From positions 186,001 through 250,000 of the forward strand of contig NZ_JAHCQH010000015.1 of the NCBI RefSeq assembly GCF_018449475.1: 64,000 bases of DNA. The letters run 5' to 3'. Origin of the DNA: Ancylobacter radicis (GTDB lineage Bacteria; Pseudomonadota; Alphaproteobacteria; Rhizobiales; Xanthobacteraceae). Within the stretch, counting starts at the first letter, position 1, and every line of letters starts with the position of its first letter. The translations under genes and the position numbers were made by a program. Of this stretch, positions 53,028 through 62,883 are shown piece after piece. Below the pieces are notes generated by a model. It was given only the letters and a program-made list of their open reading frames with translations. It made no database searches and was not told where the DNA came from.

Positions 53028-53076
53028 TAGATTGCGTTTGATTTCTATATCGAATATAGCAATCAAATGCAATCTA
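53028..53076. promoter_or_regulatory. operator/promoter of the TetR-RND operon
   Basis: Inverted repeat TAGATTGCGTTTGATT (53028-53043) and AATCAAATGCAATCTA (53061-53076), 15 of 16 positions paired, flanking an inner AT-rich dyad CTATAT/ATATAG. It lies midway between the TetR start and the adaptor start and ends 19 bases before the latter. Confidence 0.82.
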
Positions 53077-53095
53077 ATTTGACAGGGCGGCGGCC

Positions 53096-54214
53096 ATGAA
53101 CAAGAAGCCCATTCTCGTGCTGGCAGGTGGACTGATCGCTGTGGCCGGCGTTGGCGCCATCGTCGCGCTGTCGCTTTCCTCGCCTCACGCGGGGCCCGTG
53201 AGTGATCCCCGGCAGGACGCGCCCCTCGTCCGCGTGGCGAGCGCCGCGCCGGTGAAGGGCGTCGAGCGCGGCTTCACCGGGCTCATCGAGGCGCGGGTGC
53301 AGAGCAATCTCGGCTTCCGCGTGCCCGGCAAGATCGTCGAACGGCTCGTCGATGTCGGTCAGACCGTCAAGACCGGCCAGCCCTTGATGCGGATCGACGA
53401 CACCGACCTGCGCCTTGCCCTGACCGCCAAGCGCAACGCCGTGGCTGCCGCCCGCGCGGTGCTGGTTCAGGCGAGCGCGGACGAAAAGCGCTACGCCGCG
53501 CTCGTAAAGGGTGGCCTCGCCGCAACCCCTCAGCGTTATGAACAGGCCAAGGCCACGCTGGACACCGCGCAGGCGCAGCTCGACGCGGCGCAGGCGGACG
53601 CCGATGTCGCCGAGAACGAGGCCACCTATTCCACGCTGACGGCCGGCGCGGACGGCACCGTCGTCGCCACGCTCGGCGAGCCCGGGCAGGTCGTCGCTGC
53701 GGGCCAAAATGTCGTCCAACTGGCCCATGCCGGGCCGCGCGAAGCCGTCGTTGCGCTTCCCGAAACCATCCGCCCGGCGCTGGGGTCGTCGGCCAGGGCC
53801 AGCGTCTATGGCAGCACGGGCACGCCCAGCACGGCGCGGCTGCGGCAGATTTCCGATGCTGCCGATCCCCAGACACGCACCTATGAAGCGCGTTACGTGC
53901 TCGATGGCCCGGCGGCTTCGGCGCCGCTCGGCTCGACCGTGACGATCACCATCGCCAGCGGCGAGGATCAGCCGGCCGTGACCGTTCCCATCGGCGCGGT
54001 GCTGGACGATGGCGCGCGCACCGGCGTCTGGGTCGTCGATCGCGCCTCGTCCTCCGTGCGCTTCGTCCCGGTCGAGATCAAACGCCTCGGCGGCGAGGAG
54101 GCCACCCTCACCGGCGTCGCGCTCGGCGCGGAAGTCGTGGCGCTGGGCGCGCATCTGCTGAAGGACGGCGCGACCGTGAGAACGGCCGCCCGGACCGAAG
54201 GAGCCGCCCCATGA
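53096..54214 (+). CDS. RND efflux periplasmic adaptor
   Basis: A 372-residue membrane-fusion protein. N-terminal anchor helix (PILVLAGGLIAVAGVGAIVAL), first lipoyl half (NLGFRVPGKIVERLVDVGQ), a helical hairpin rich in Ala/Gln and second lipoyl half (LTAGADGTVVATLGEPG). No lipobox Cys is present, unlike the adaptor at 6344-7555. It overlaps the permease gene by four bases. Confidence 0.93.
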   Translation: MNKKPILVLAGGLIAVAGVGAIVALSLSSPHAGPVSDPRQDAPLVRVASAAPVKGVERGFTGLIEARVQSNLGFRVPGKIVERLVDVGQTVKTGQPLMRIDDTDLRLALTAKRNAVAAARAVLVQASADEKRYAALVKGGLAATPQRYEQAKATLDTAQAQLDAAQADADVAENEATYSTLTAGADGTVVATLGEPGQVVAAGQNVVQLAHAGPREAVVALPETIRPALGSSARASVYGSTGTPSTARLRQISDAADPQTRTYEARYVLDGPAASAPLGSTVTITIASGEDQPAVTVPIGAVLDDGARTGVWVVDRASSSVRFVPVEIKRLGGEEATLTGVALGAEVVALGAHLLKDGATVRTAARTEGAAP

Positions 54215-57200
54215 GCTTCAATCTCTCCGCGCTCGCGGTTCGCGAGCGGGCGGTGACCCTGTTCTTCATCGTCCTTCTGGCCGCCGCGGGCGTCTACGCC
54301 TTCGTCAAGCTCGGCCGGGCGGAAGACCCGTCCTTCACCATCAAGACGCTGACCGTCACGGTGGCATGGCCGGGCGCCACCGCCCGCGAGATGCAGGATC
54401 TCGTCGCCGAGCCGCTGGAAAAGCGCATTCAGGAACTGACCTGGTATGACCGGGTCGAGACCATCGCCCGCCCCGGCTTCGCCTATCTGACGGTCACGCT
54501 GAAGGACAACACGCCCCCCTCGGCGGTCGAGGAGGAGTTCTATCAGGCGCGCAAGAAGCTGGGCGACGAGGCGCGCAATCTGCCGCCCGGCGTGCTCGGC
54601 CCCTTCGTCAATGACGAGTTCTCCGATGTGAGCTTCGCCCTCTATGCCCTGAAGGCCAAGGGCATGCCGATGCGCGAGCTGGCGCGGCAGGCGGAGGTGA
54701 TCCGGCAGGATCTGCTGCATGTGCCCGGCGTGAAGAAGATCAACATTCTCGGCGAACGTCCCGAGCAGATCTTCGTCGAGTTCTCCTACGCCAAGCTCGC
54801 CACCCTCGGCGTGTCGGCGCAGGACATCGCGAGCGCCCTTCAGCGGCAGAACACCGTCACCCCCGCCGGCTCGATCGATACGCGCGGGCCGCAGGTCTTC
54901 ATCCGCTTCGATGGCGCCTATGACAGCCTCGAGGCCATCGCCAATACGCCGATCGTGGCCGGCGGGCGCACGCTCAAACTGTCCGATGTCGCCGAGGTGC
55001 GTCGCGGCTATCAGGATCCCGAGACCTACATCATCCGCCATGACGGCGAACCCGCCATCATGCTGGCGGCGGTGATGCAGCAGGGCTGGAACGGGCTGGA
55101 ACTCGGCAAGGCGCTTGAAGACCGCTCCAGCGCGATCGCCGCCACGCTGCCGCTTGGCATGACGCTCGCCAAGGTCAGCGATCAGGCCGTCAATATCGAC
55201 GCGGCCGTCGGCGAGTTCATGCTGAAATTTGTCATGGCGCTCGGCGTCGTGCTGTTCGTGAGCCTCGTCGCCCTCGGCTGGCGCGTGGGCATCGTCGTCG
55301 CGCTTGCGGTGCCGCTGACGCTGGCCGTGGTCTTCCTCATCATGCTGGAGACCGGCCGCTTCTTCGACCGCATCACGCTGGGCGCGCTGATCCTGGCACT
55401 CGGCCTGCTGGTCGACGACGCCATCATCGCCATCGAGGTGATGGTGGTGAAGATGGAAGAGGGCATGGACCGCATCCAGGCCGCCGCCTATGCCTGGAGC
55501 CATACGGCGGCGCCGATGCTGTCGGGCACGCTGGTGACCATTATCGGCCTGATGCCGGTGGGCTTCGCCGCCTCCGCCGCCGGCGAGTATGCCGGCAACA
55601 TCTTCTGGGTCGTCGCCTTCGCGCTCATCGTCTCCTGGATCGTCGCCGTGGTTTTCACCCCCTATCTCGGGGTCAAGATGCTGCCGGATATCAAGCCGGT
55701 CGAGGGCGGCCATCACGCGATCTACAACACGCCGAACTATCGGCGCCTGCGCGCGGTGATCAAATTCACCGTGCGGCACAAATTCATGACCTGCGCCGTG
55801 GTGGGCGTCGCCATGGGCCTTTCCGTCATGGGCATGGGCGCGGTCAAGCAGCAGTTCTTCCCGACCTCCGACCGTCCCGAAGTGCTGGTCGAGGTGCGCC
55901 TGCCGGAAGGCACGAGCATCGAAACCACCACGGCCGCCGTGGAAAAGATCGAGCGCTGGCTGAGGGAGCAGCCCGAGGCGAAGATCGTCACCAGCTATAT
56001 CGGCCAGGGCGCGCCGCGCTTCTTCTTCGCCATGGCGCCGGAACTGCCCGATCCGTCCTTCGCCAAGATCGTGGTGCTGACGCCGAATGCCGAGGCGCGC
56101 GAGGCGCTCAAGCATGAGCTGCGCGCGGCCATCGCGGAAGGGCTGGTCCCGGAAGCCTTTGTCCGGGTCACGCAGCTCGTCTTCGGACCCTACACGCCGT
56201 TCCCGGTCGAGTTCCGCATCATGGGGCCCGATCCGGCGGAACTTTACCGCATCTCCGAGCAGGCCCTCACCCTCATGAACGGCATCCCGGACGTCCGGAA
56301 CGCCAATCGGGATTGGGGCAACCGCTCGCCTGTGCTGCGCTTTGTTCCCGACCAGGATCGGCTCAACCTGATCGGCCTCTCGCCCACGGAGGCCGCCCAG
56401 CAGATTCAATTGCTGCTTACTGGCATTCCCGTCACGCAGGTGCGCGAGAACATCCGCAACGTGCCCGTGGTGGCGCGAAGCGCCGGCGACAACAGGCTCG
56501 ATCCGTCGCGGCTGGCCGACTTCTCGCTGATGAGCCGGAACGGTCGTCAGATTCCGCTCGACCAGATCGGCCGCTCGGAGATCCGGTTCGAGGAGCCCAT
56601 CCTGAAGCGCCGCGACCGCATGCCCGTCATCACTGTCCGTGCCGATGTCAATGAAGCGACGCAGCCGCCTGAGGTCTCCCAGCAGGTGATGCAGGCACTC
56701 CAGCCGCTGATCGCCTCGCTGCCCGTCGGCTACCGCATCGAGATGGCCGGGAATATCGAGGAATCCATCAAGGCCAATGTCGCCCTCGTGAAGATCTTCC
56801 CCCTGATGATCGCGGCCATGCTCATCGTCATCATCCTGCAGGTCCGCAGCCTCTCGACCATGACCATGGTGATGATGACAGCGCCGCTTGGCCTGGCCGG
56901 CGTGGTGCCGACCTTGCTGCTGTTCAACCAGCCCTTCGGCTTCAACGCCATTCTCGGGCTGATCGGGCTCGCCGGCATCCTGATGCGCAACACGCTGATC
57001 CTGACCGAGCAGATCAAGGAAAACCAGGCCGCCGGGCTCGATGACTATCACGCCGTCATCGAGGCCACCGTCCAGCGCACGCGGCCGGTGATCCTGACCG
57101 CGCTGGCGGCGGTGCTGGCCTTCATCCCGCTGACGCACTCCGTGTTCTGGGGATCGATGGCCTACACGCTGATCGGCGGCACCGCCGTCGGCACGGCGCT

Positions 57201-57321
57201 GATCCTTCTCTTCCTCCCCGCGCTCTACACCGCCTGGTTCCGCATCAAGGCTACGCCCGATGAGCTTCCCGCGGGCGCCGCGCATACACCCGCGCCGCAC
57301 CCGGCCATGGCCGCCGAGTAA
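54211..57321 (+). CDS. RND efflux permease
   Basis: A 1,036-residue proton-driven transporter. It has an N-terminal helix (MSFNLSALAVRERAVTLFF), two periplasmic loops and the relay motif GLLVDDAIIAIEV near residue 400. It differs clearly in sequence from the permease at 3104-6292 and belongs to a separate branch of the superfamily. Part of a tripartite pump with the upstream adaptor; no outer-membrane channel gene is adjacent. Confidence 0.95.
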   Translation: MSFNLSALAVRERAVTLFFIVLLAAAGVYAFVKLGRAEDPSFTIKTLTVTVAWPGATAREMQDLVAEPLEKRIQELTWYDRVETIARPGFAYLTVTLKDNTPPSAVEEEFYQARKKLGDEARNLPPGVLGPFVNDEFSDVSFALYALKAKGMPMRELARQAEVIRQDLLHVPGVKKINILGERPEQIFVEFSYAKLATLGVSAQDIASALQRQNTVTPAGSIDTRGPQVFIRFDGAYDSLEAIANTPIVAGGRTLKLSDVAEVRRGYQDPETYIIRHDGEPAIMLAAVMQQGWNGLELGKALEDRSSAIAATLPLGMTLAKVSDQAVNIDAAVGEFMLKFVMALGVVLFVSLVALGWRVGIVVALAVPLTLAVVFLIMLETGRFFDRITLGALILALGLLVDDAIIAIEVMVVKMEEGMDRIQAAAYAWSHTAAPMLSGTLVTIIGLMPVGFAASAAGEYAGNIFWVVAFALIVSWIVAVVFTPYLGVKMLPDIKPVEGGHHAIYNTPNYRRLRAVIKFTVRHKFMTCAVVGVAMGLSVMGMGAVKQQFFPTSDRPEVLVEVRLPEGTSIETTTAAVEKIERWLREQPEAKIVTSYIGQGAPRFFFAMAPELPDPSFAKIVVLTPNAEAREALKHELRAAIAEGLVPEAFVRVTQLVFGPYTPFPVEFRIMGPDPAELYRISEQALTLMNGIPDVRNANRDWGNRSPVLRFVPDQDRLNLIGLSPTEAAQQIQLLLTGIPVTQVRENIRNVPVVARSAGDNRLDPSRLADFSLMSRNGRQIPLDQIGRSEIRFEEPILKRRDRMPVITVRADVNEATQPPEVSQQVMQALQPLIASLPVGYRIEMAGNIEESIKANVALVKIFPLMIAAMLIVIILQVRSLSTMTMVMMTAPLGLAGVVPTLLLFNQPFGFNAILGLIGLAGILMRNTLILTEQIKENQAAGLDDYHAVIEATVQRTRPVILTALAAVLAFIPLTHSVFWGSMAYTLIGGTAVGTALILLFLPALYTAWFRIKATPDELPAGAAHTPAPHPAMAAE

Positions 57322-57367
57322 GAGCGTTCAGCCGCTCTCATCGCACGCACGCTTCAAAGGAATGATC

Positions 57368-58174
57368 ATGTCGACCACCAGAATCGTCCTCGTCACCGGG
57401 GTCTCATCCGGCATCGGCCGCGCTACCGCTCTGAAGTTCGCGGAAGCCGGTTGCCGCGTCTATGGCACCGTCCGCAATCCGGCCAAAACCCAACCAATTC
57501 CCGGCGTTACGCTCATCGAGATGGACGTCCGCGACGAGACCTCGATCGAGAGCGGCATTCAAACCGTCATCGCGCAAGACGGGCGCATCGACGTGCTGGT
57601 CAACAGCGCGGGTGTTACCTTGCTTGGCGCCACCGAGGAGACCTCGATCGCCGAGGCCCAGGCGCTGTTCGACACCAATCTTTTTGGCCTGTTGCGCACC
57701 ATCAGGGCCGTGCTGCCCCATATGCGCGAACAACGATCCGGGCGCATCGTCAATGTCAGCTCGGTGCTGGGCTTCCTGCCCGCGCCCTATATGGCGCTCT
57801 ATGCGGCATCCAAACATGCCGTTGAAGGGCTGTCCGAGACCCTGGATCACGAAGTCCGCCAGTTCGGCATCCGCGTGGCGCTGGTCGAGCCGTCCTTCAC
57901 CAAGACCAACCTCGATCTGAACGCGCCGCAGGCGGCGTCCACCATTCCCGCCTATGAGAGTGAGCGTGGCGTCGTCTCCAAGGCGATCCAGAAGAACGTT
58001 CAGAAAGCCCCCGCGCCCGATTCTGTCGCCGCCACGATCGTGCGCGCCGCACTGGGCGGCTGGAAGATGCGCCATACGCCGAAGGGTGAGGCGTCCCTGC
58101 TCGCCAAACTGCGCCGCTTCATGCCTGTGGGTCCCGTGGAGAAGGGGCTGAGAAAGACGTTCGGCCTCGGCTGA
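57368..58174 (+). CDS. short-chain dehydrogenase/reductase
   Basis: A 268-residue oxidoreductase from the ATG at 57368 (AAAGGA six bases upstream). Motifs: TGVSSGIGRATALKF, NSAG in place of NNAG, NVSSVLGF and YAASKHAVEG. It follows the permease by 46 bases, so it is probably co-transcribed and TetR-controlled. It may modify a compound that the pump exports; that is inference. Confidence 0.92.
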   Translation: MSTTRIVLVTGVSSGIGRATALKFAEAGCRVYGTVRNPAKTQPIPGVTLIEMDVRDETSIESGIQTVIAQDGRIDVLVNSAGVTLLGATEETSIAEAQALFDTNLFGLLRTIRAVLPHMREQRSGRIVNVSSVLGFLPAPYMALYAASKHAVEGLSETLDHEVRQFGIRVALVEPSFTKTNLDLNAPQAASTIPAYESERGVVSKAIQKNVQKAPAPDSVAATIVRAALGGWKMRHTPKGEASLLAKLRRFMPVGPVEKGLRKTFGLG

Positions 58175-58312
58175 ATGGTGTTCATCCCTGACCAAGTGTC
58201 CGTTTCTGGGTAACAAGCGAGCTTCCGCTAGCGTCGCAGGCATGCCGGTAGGCCTTCTTTCTGTTCATGCGTCCCGGCGTTATGGCCTGCTGCCGGTTCT
58301 GTGGACACGAGG

Positions 58313-58651
58313 TTAAGCTAATTTAGCTCGCTCCTCGAACTCGACGGGGCTGAGATAGCCCAATGTCGAGTGTCTGCGTCGGCGATTGTAGAAGCGCTCG
58401 AGGTAGTCGAACACATCCGCCCTCGCGTCATCCCTCGTCCTGCAGATCTTGCGGGCTGTGCGCTCGGTTTTCAGCGATGAGAAGAAGCTCTCCATCGCCG
58501 CATTGTCCCAGACGTTGCCTGACCGGCTCATCGAGCAGGTGATGCCATGGTCGGTCATCAGACGACGTCCAGAGCGTCGCATAGCCATGCCCGATCTGTG
58601 AACGAGAACGTGCCAGATGTTCCGGTGCTTCGCGATGAAGGTGAACCTCAT
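58313..58651 (-). pseudogene. IS3 OrfB transposase, internally deleted
   Basis: Encodes 112 residues, against about 280 in the family. The start MRFTFIAKHRNIWHV is the normal OrfB N-terminus, and the rest (RLMTDHGITCSMSRSGNVWD, ESFFSSLKTERTAR, FYNRRRRHSTLGYLSP) is the C-terminal integrase core with the final E. The middle, including the first catalytic Asp residues, is missing, so it cannot be active. Confidence 0.88.
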
Positions 58652-58938
58652 GTCGCTTCCCTCGCGAAGAAGGCCGCGGCCTTTTTTAGGATGTCGCGCT
58701 CCGCCTTCAGCTTGGCCACTTCCCTGCGCAGCCGGTCAATCTCGAGCTGCTCGGGCTTCATCTGACCCTGCCCGGGAAAGGCATGCTGAGGATCCGCCTT
58801 AGCCTCGCGGACCCATTTACGCAGCACGTTCTCGTCGACATCCAGGTCGCGGGCAGCCTGCGCAACGGCAACGCCCCAATCCTTCACCAATCTTACAGCC
58901 TCAAGCTTGAACTCGCGGCTGAACCTCCGTCGTTGCAT
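58648..58938 (-). CDS. IS3 OrfA (helix-turn-helix protein)
   Basis: A 96-residue protein with the usual start (RRRFSREFKLEAVRLV), a helix-turn-helix (GVAVAQAARDLDVDENVLRKW) and a leucine zipper (EIDRLRREVAKLKAERDIL). Its end overlaps the start of OrfB by four bases, the normal frameshifting layout. Confidence 0.9.
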   Translation of the reverse strand: MQRRRFSREFKLEAVRLVKDWGVAVAQAARDLDVDENVLRKWVREAKADPQHAFPGQGQMKPEQLEIDRLRREVAKLKAERDILKKAAAFFAREAT

Positions 58939-58998
58939 TCCCGCTCTCCAGTCCGGTTGAACACCTTATCTCGGTGTCCACGAAACCGGCAGCAAGCC

Positions 58999-60011
58999 AC
59001 TCCTCCCCTACCCAGTCGCGGAACGTTGAGCGAAAGCCATGAACGGTGTCGTCAGATTTCAGACGGCGCATTTGCATGTCGAGTGCCATCACCGACAGAG
59101 GCTTGCCTCGCTTGGCACCGGCAAAGACATAGCCGCCATCGTCAACCTCTGGTCGATTTGCCAGGATATCCGCAACGATCTGCACGGCACGCGGTGAAAG
59201 AGGGACACGATGTTCCCACCCGGCCTTCATTCTGCCGGCTGGCACGGTCCATACCTTTGCACCGAGTTCGAACTCGCTCCACGGCGCCTCTCGCACCTCG
59301 CCTGAGCGAGTTGCTGTCAGGATCAGGAACTCTAACGCTCGCGCAGAAACACTCTGAATGGCTTGCAATCTGGCAATGAAGCCTGCCACTCCGTGTACGG
59401 CATCGCCGCATGATGGCCCCGCTGAAGCTTCTGCCGCTTGGGTAATAGCTATCCAGATGCCCGCGCCACAATGCGGGGTTCTCACCCGACTGAAGTCACT
59501 TGGCTTTAGCTGCGTCCAGCACTCGCTCGATCCGGCCACGGATGCGGGAGGCTGTTTCAGCCTTTGTCACCCAAATGGGTTGCAGAACCGCCAACACTTC
59601 CTCGGTCGTGATCGCATCCACCGACTTATCGCGAAGAGATGAGCAGTAGGTCGAACCGAGGGTCATCCGCCATTGATCGAGGTGCTTCGCATTTCGAAAT
59701 CCCGAGGCGATGCTTTCGATCAGATCATCGGCCACTTGACCGAATGTCGGCTTCGCCTCCTGAGCCTTCCTTGCCGCCTCTGCTGCCCGGCGCTCCTCGA
59801 GCGGATGTTTGCCTGCGTCGACCAGCCTACGGGCGTCAGATGCCTTTTGGCGTGCATCAGCGAGAGACACATCGCGAATTGAACCCAAGCCCAACTCGGA
59901 ACGCTTTCCATCGCGCTTGAACATGAACAGCCAGGACTTGGCGCCGGTAGGACTAATCTGAAGATAGAGCCCTCCACCATCGGAATGCCGCCCAGCCTCA
60001 ATCATTGACAT
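58999..60011 (-). pseudogene. P4-type tyrosine integrase, frameshifted and truncated
   Basis: The N-terminal half (GRHSDGGGLYLQISPTGAKS, LGLGSIRDVSLADARQKA) is the DUF4102 arm-binding domain. The frame breaks after RIERVLDAAKAK near 59500. NPALWRGHLDS is found in a second frame and the catalytic domain continues in a third: GFIARLQ, ALEFLILTATRSGEVR with the first Arg, and VHGFRSTFRDWVGEE with H-X-X-R. The sequence then stops at the IS3 element, losing the final His and Tyr. At least two frame breaks and a lost 3' end make it a relic of an island integrase. Confidence 0.85.
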
Positions 60012-60152
60012 AACAAACCAGTCGACATGGCGACGAATCTCAGGTGCATAGATGAAAATAAGCAACCTTCTAGAATATTGTCTGACGCCGATCCTTTTAA
60101 AAGATTGTAGTGAAACAGTTATTAGCAATTAAATGTCGAATATTCAGGTTTG

Positions 60153-61013
60153 TTATCGCTCAACGTAATCGTCCATATCCGGCGCGGCATGTCGCTTTTC
60201 TCCCGGATATTCTCGGGGCAGGATGAACGGGAACGGCCCCGGTGCACGATCGACCTTGGCGGTGTGTGTCACCACGCGCCCATGATCGACGCGATGGAGC
60301 AGGAATTCCGGCGGCTCGAGCATGAAGCAGGAGGCAGCGTCCTCATGCAGGTCGAGCATGACCTGATGACCGACCGAGGGCGCGATCTGACAAAGCGTAC
60401 CGCCGAACACTTGCTGGATCGAGCGATGCACATGCCCGCAAAGAACGCGCCGGACCTGCGGATGGGCGGCGACTATCCGCTCGAGAGCATTGGCGCCGGC
60501 AAATAGCCGCGCCTTGTCCATGTGGCCGATGCCGGTCTCGAAAGGCGGGTGATGCAGCATGACAAGTGTCGGAGCGCCCGGATGGTCGGCCAGCGCATCG
60601 TTCAGCCACTCGAGGGTGTCCGGCGAAAGTTCGCCATGGCTTGCGCCGGGCACCAGGCTGTCGAGGCCGACAATGCGCACGGCCCCGCACCAGGCCGTGA
60701 AGTTCAACGGCCCGCTGGCCGGCAGATAGCCCGCGGCACCGAATGCTCGCCGGAAAGCCTCGCGCCGATCGTGGTTTCCCGGCACCGCATAGACCGGACA
60801 TGGCAGGCGCGACAGCAGCTCGGCGGCGATGGCGTATTCCTCGTCCAGCCCGCAGTCGGTGACATCGCCGGTCACGAGAACACAGTCGGGCTGCGGGTTG
60901 AGGCGAAGCAAGGCGTGAATGGCCCGCTCGGCGAAAAGATTGGTCTCCGAAACGCCATAGGCGAGTTCGCCGCGAGGACGGATATGCAGGTCGGAAATCT
61001 GCGCGATAAGCAT
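60153..61013 (-). CDS. metallophosphoesterase (CpdA/YfcE-like phosphodiesterase)
   Basis: A 286-residue protein from the ATG at 61013. All metal-binding blocks of the calcineurin-like class III phosphodiesterases are present: DLH near the start (AQISDLHIRP), GDVTD, GNHDRR, LHHPP and GHVHR. It is the last gene of an ABC importer operon, two bases after the ATPase stop. That suggests hydrolysis of a phosphodiester such as a glycerophosphodiester taken up by the transporter, which is inference. Confidence 0.9.
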   Translation of the reverse strand: MLIAQISDLHIRPRGELAYGVSETNLFAERAIHALLRLNPQPDCVLVTGDVTDCGLDEEYAIAAELLSRLPCPVYAVPGNHDRREAFRRAFGAAGYLPASGPLNFTAWCGAVRIVGLDSLVPGASHGELSPDTLEWLNDALADHPGAPTLVMLHHPPFETGIGHMDKARLFAGANALERIVAAHPQVRRVLCGHVHRSIQQVFGGTLCQIAPSVGHQVMLDLHEDAASCFMLEPPEFLLHRVDHGRVVTHTAKVDRAPGPFPFILPREYPGEKRHAAPDMDDYVER

Positions 61014-61014
61014 C

Positions 61015-62091
61015 TCAGCTCTCAGGCTTGAATTCGAGGATAGCGGCAGGATCGATATCGAAGCTGATGATCTGGCCGGGAACGAAACTCTGGTTTGAAG
61101 GCAGGTCGAGCTGCAACTGGCACTCGGGCGAGACCTCGGCGACCAGACGCTGCGTGGCGCCGAAGAAGGTCGTCGCCCTGATCCGGGCGCGAACCGCGCC
61201 GCCATCGACGGCGAGGCGCGCCGCCTCTGGCCGGAAGCACAGCGTGGTCTCCCGATCCGGGCCGCCGACGGCGATGCGTGCCGTGGTCTCACCCGCGTCG
61301 AGGATGAGCGCGCCAGCCCGCACCGACCCGCGCACCCGATTCATGGTGCCGACGAAGTCCGCCACGAAATCATTGATCGGGCGATGATAGATCTCGCGCG
61401 GCGCGTCGATCTGCACGATGCGGCCGCGCTGCATCACCGCGATCCGGTCGCCGATCGCCATGGCCTCGGCTTGATCATGGGTGACATAGACTGCGGTGAT
61501 GCCGAATTCGCGCAGAAGCAGGCCGATCTCGACCCGCAACCTTTCGCGCAGTACGGCGTCGAGCGCCGCGAGCGGCTCGTCGAGCAGCAGCACACGCGGC
61601 TTGATCGCCAGAGCGCGGGCGAGGGCGGTGCGCTGGCGCTGGCCACCGGAAACCGCCGAGATGCGGCGCCCGGCATACTCTTCCAGCCCGACCAGCGCGA
61701 GCAGCCGCTTCGTCTCCTCCTCACGCTGGGCGCGCGGCATTTTGCGGATCTTCAGACCGTAGCCGACGTTCTCGGCGACCGTCATATTGGGGAACAGGGC
61801 ATAGGACTGGAACACCATGCCGACATCGCGTTTCTCGATCGGCACGGCGCTGACATCCTCGCCGTCGAAGCGGATCATGTCGGGGCCGTCGGACTGCTCC
61901 AGCCCGGCGATCAAGCGCAGAAGCGTGGTCTTGCCGCAGCCAGAGGGACCGAGCAGGACGAGGATCTCGCCCGCCGCAATCTCCAGATCGGTCGGCTGAA
62001 GAACTCGGTGGCCGTTGAAGGTCTTGGTCAGGCCGCGGGTGGTGATCGATGAGCCGTTCCGGACGGCAGCAGTGGGGTTCGGCGAGTTCAT
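61015..62091 (-). CDS. ABC transporter ATPase (PotA/FbpC/UgpC type)
   Basis: A 358-residue ATPase. Walker A GPSGCGKTT, signature VSGGQRQR, Walker B LLLDEPLAALD, H-loop VTHD and a C-terminal TOBE domain are all visible. Partner of the two permeases upstream. Its ATG overlaps the stop of the second permease as ATGA. Confidence 0.95.
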   Translation of the reverse strand: MNSPNPTAAVRNGSSITTRGLTKTFNGHRVLQPTDLEIAAGEILVLLGPSGCGKTTLLRLIAGLEQSDGPDMIRFDGEDVSAVPIEKRDVGMVFQSYALFPNMTVAENVGYGLKIRKMPRAQREEETKRLLALVGLEEYAGRRISAVSGGQRQRTALARALAIKPRVLLLDEPLAALDAVLRERLRVEIGLLLREFGITAVYVTHDQAEAMAIGDRIAVMQRGRIVQIDAPREIYHRPINDFVADFVGTMNRVRGSVRAGALILDAGETTARIAVGGPDRETTLCFRPEAARLAVDGGAVRARIRATTFFGATQRLVAEVSPECQLQLDLPSNQSFVPGQIISFDIDPAAILEFKPES

Positions 62092-62882
62092 GACGTCATC
62101 CGCTTCTCGGTAAGCCCGGCGACAAGCTGAATGCCGATCAGCAGGGGGATGATCATGATGAGGAAGACGAGGGTGTAGGCCGAGGCGATCTCGAGGCGCA
62201 TCGAGGCATAGGCATCGGCAAGCCCCACGGGCAGCGTCTTGGTCATCGGGGTGTGCAGCATCCAGGTGAGATTGAATTCGCCAATCGACAGCGTGAGGAC
62301 CGTGAGCGCGCCGGCGACCACGCCGGGCCGCACATTGGGCAGGATCACGTCGATGAAGCGCCGCCAGGCCGGGGCACCGAGGCTGGCCGCGCCTTCATCC
62401 AGCGTACGCCAGTCGATGGTCTCCAGCACCGCGATCACGGCGCGCATCATGAAAGGCAGCGTGAACAGCACGTGCCCGACCACGACGAACAGGGTCGACT
62501 GCCGGAAGATGCCGAGATTGCCGTAGCTCAGGATGAGCGCCAGAGCGAGCGCGAGGCCGGGCACGGCCACCGGCAGGGTGACGATCTCCTCCACCACGCG
62601 GGCGAAGCGCCCACCGCGCCGCACCAGCGCATAGGCACCGGGCACGCCGATCAGCAGCGTCAGCATCAGCGTCAACAGCGCGACGGCAAGACTGCGCCAG
62701 ACGGTCTCGGAATAGAGCTCCCAGACCTGCCGCACCCAGTCGAGTGTGAAACCCGCCGACATGCCACGCGCATAGCTGACGGTAAGGCCGGCATAGACCG
62801 AGAGCAGCACGGGAATGACGAGGAAAAGGGTGAGCAGCGCCGTCACCACAATGCCGGCAAGGCTGGTCCATCGACGGTGCAT
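62088..62882 (-). CDS. ABC transporter permease 2
   Basis: About 264 residues from the ATG at 62882, which follows the previous stop as TGAGATG with GGAG upstream; an ATG at 62900 is the alternative. Six or so membrane helices and the EAA-like coupling loop EGAASLGAPAWRRF are visible. Pairs with the permease upstream. Confidence 0.92.
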   Translation of the reverse strand: MHRRWTSLAGIVVTALLTLFLVIPVLLSVYAGLTVSYARGMSAGFTLDWVRQVWELYSETVWRSLAVALLTLMLTLLIGVPGAYALVRRGGRFARVVEEIVTLPVAVPGLALALALILSYGNLGIFRQSTLFVVVGHVLFTLPFMMRAVIAVLETIDWRTLDEGAASLGAPAWRRFIDVILPNVRPGVVAGALTVLTLSIGEFNLTWMLHTPMTKTLPVGLADAYASMRLEIASAYTLVFLIMIIPLLIGIQLVAGLTEKRMTS

Positions 62883-62883
62883 C

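Larger units (their letters stand above)
58284..58998. mobile_element. IS3-family element with internal deletion (about 715 bp)
   Basis: The ends are imperfect inverted repeats: GGCCTGCTGCCGGTTCTGTG at the left and its near reverse complement at 58979-58998. Inside are an intact orfA and an orfB that retains only its first 15 or so codons and its C-terminal part. No flanking target duplication is visible. The element abuts the truncated integrase, so an IS-mediated deletion is likely. Confidence 0.8.

Noticed and set aside
53968..57300. 1,110-codon minus-strand frame
   Set aside because: Opposite the RND permease and adaptor; antisense artefact.
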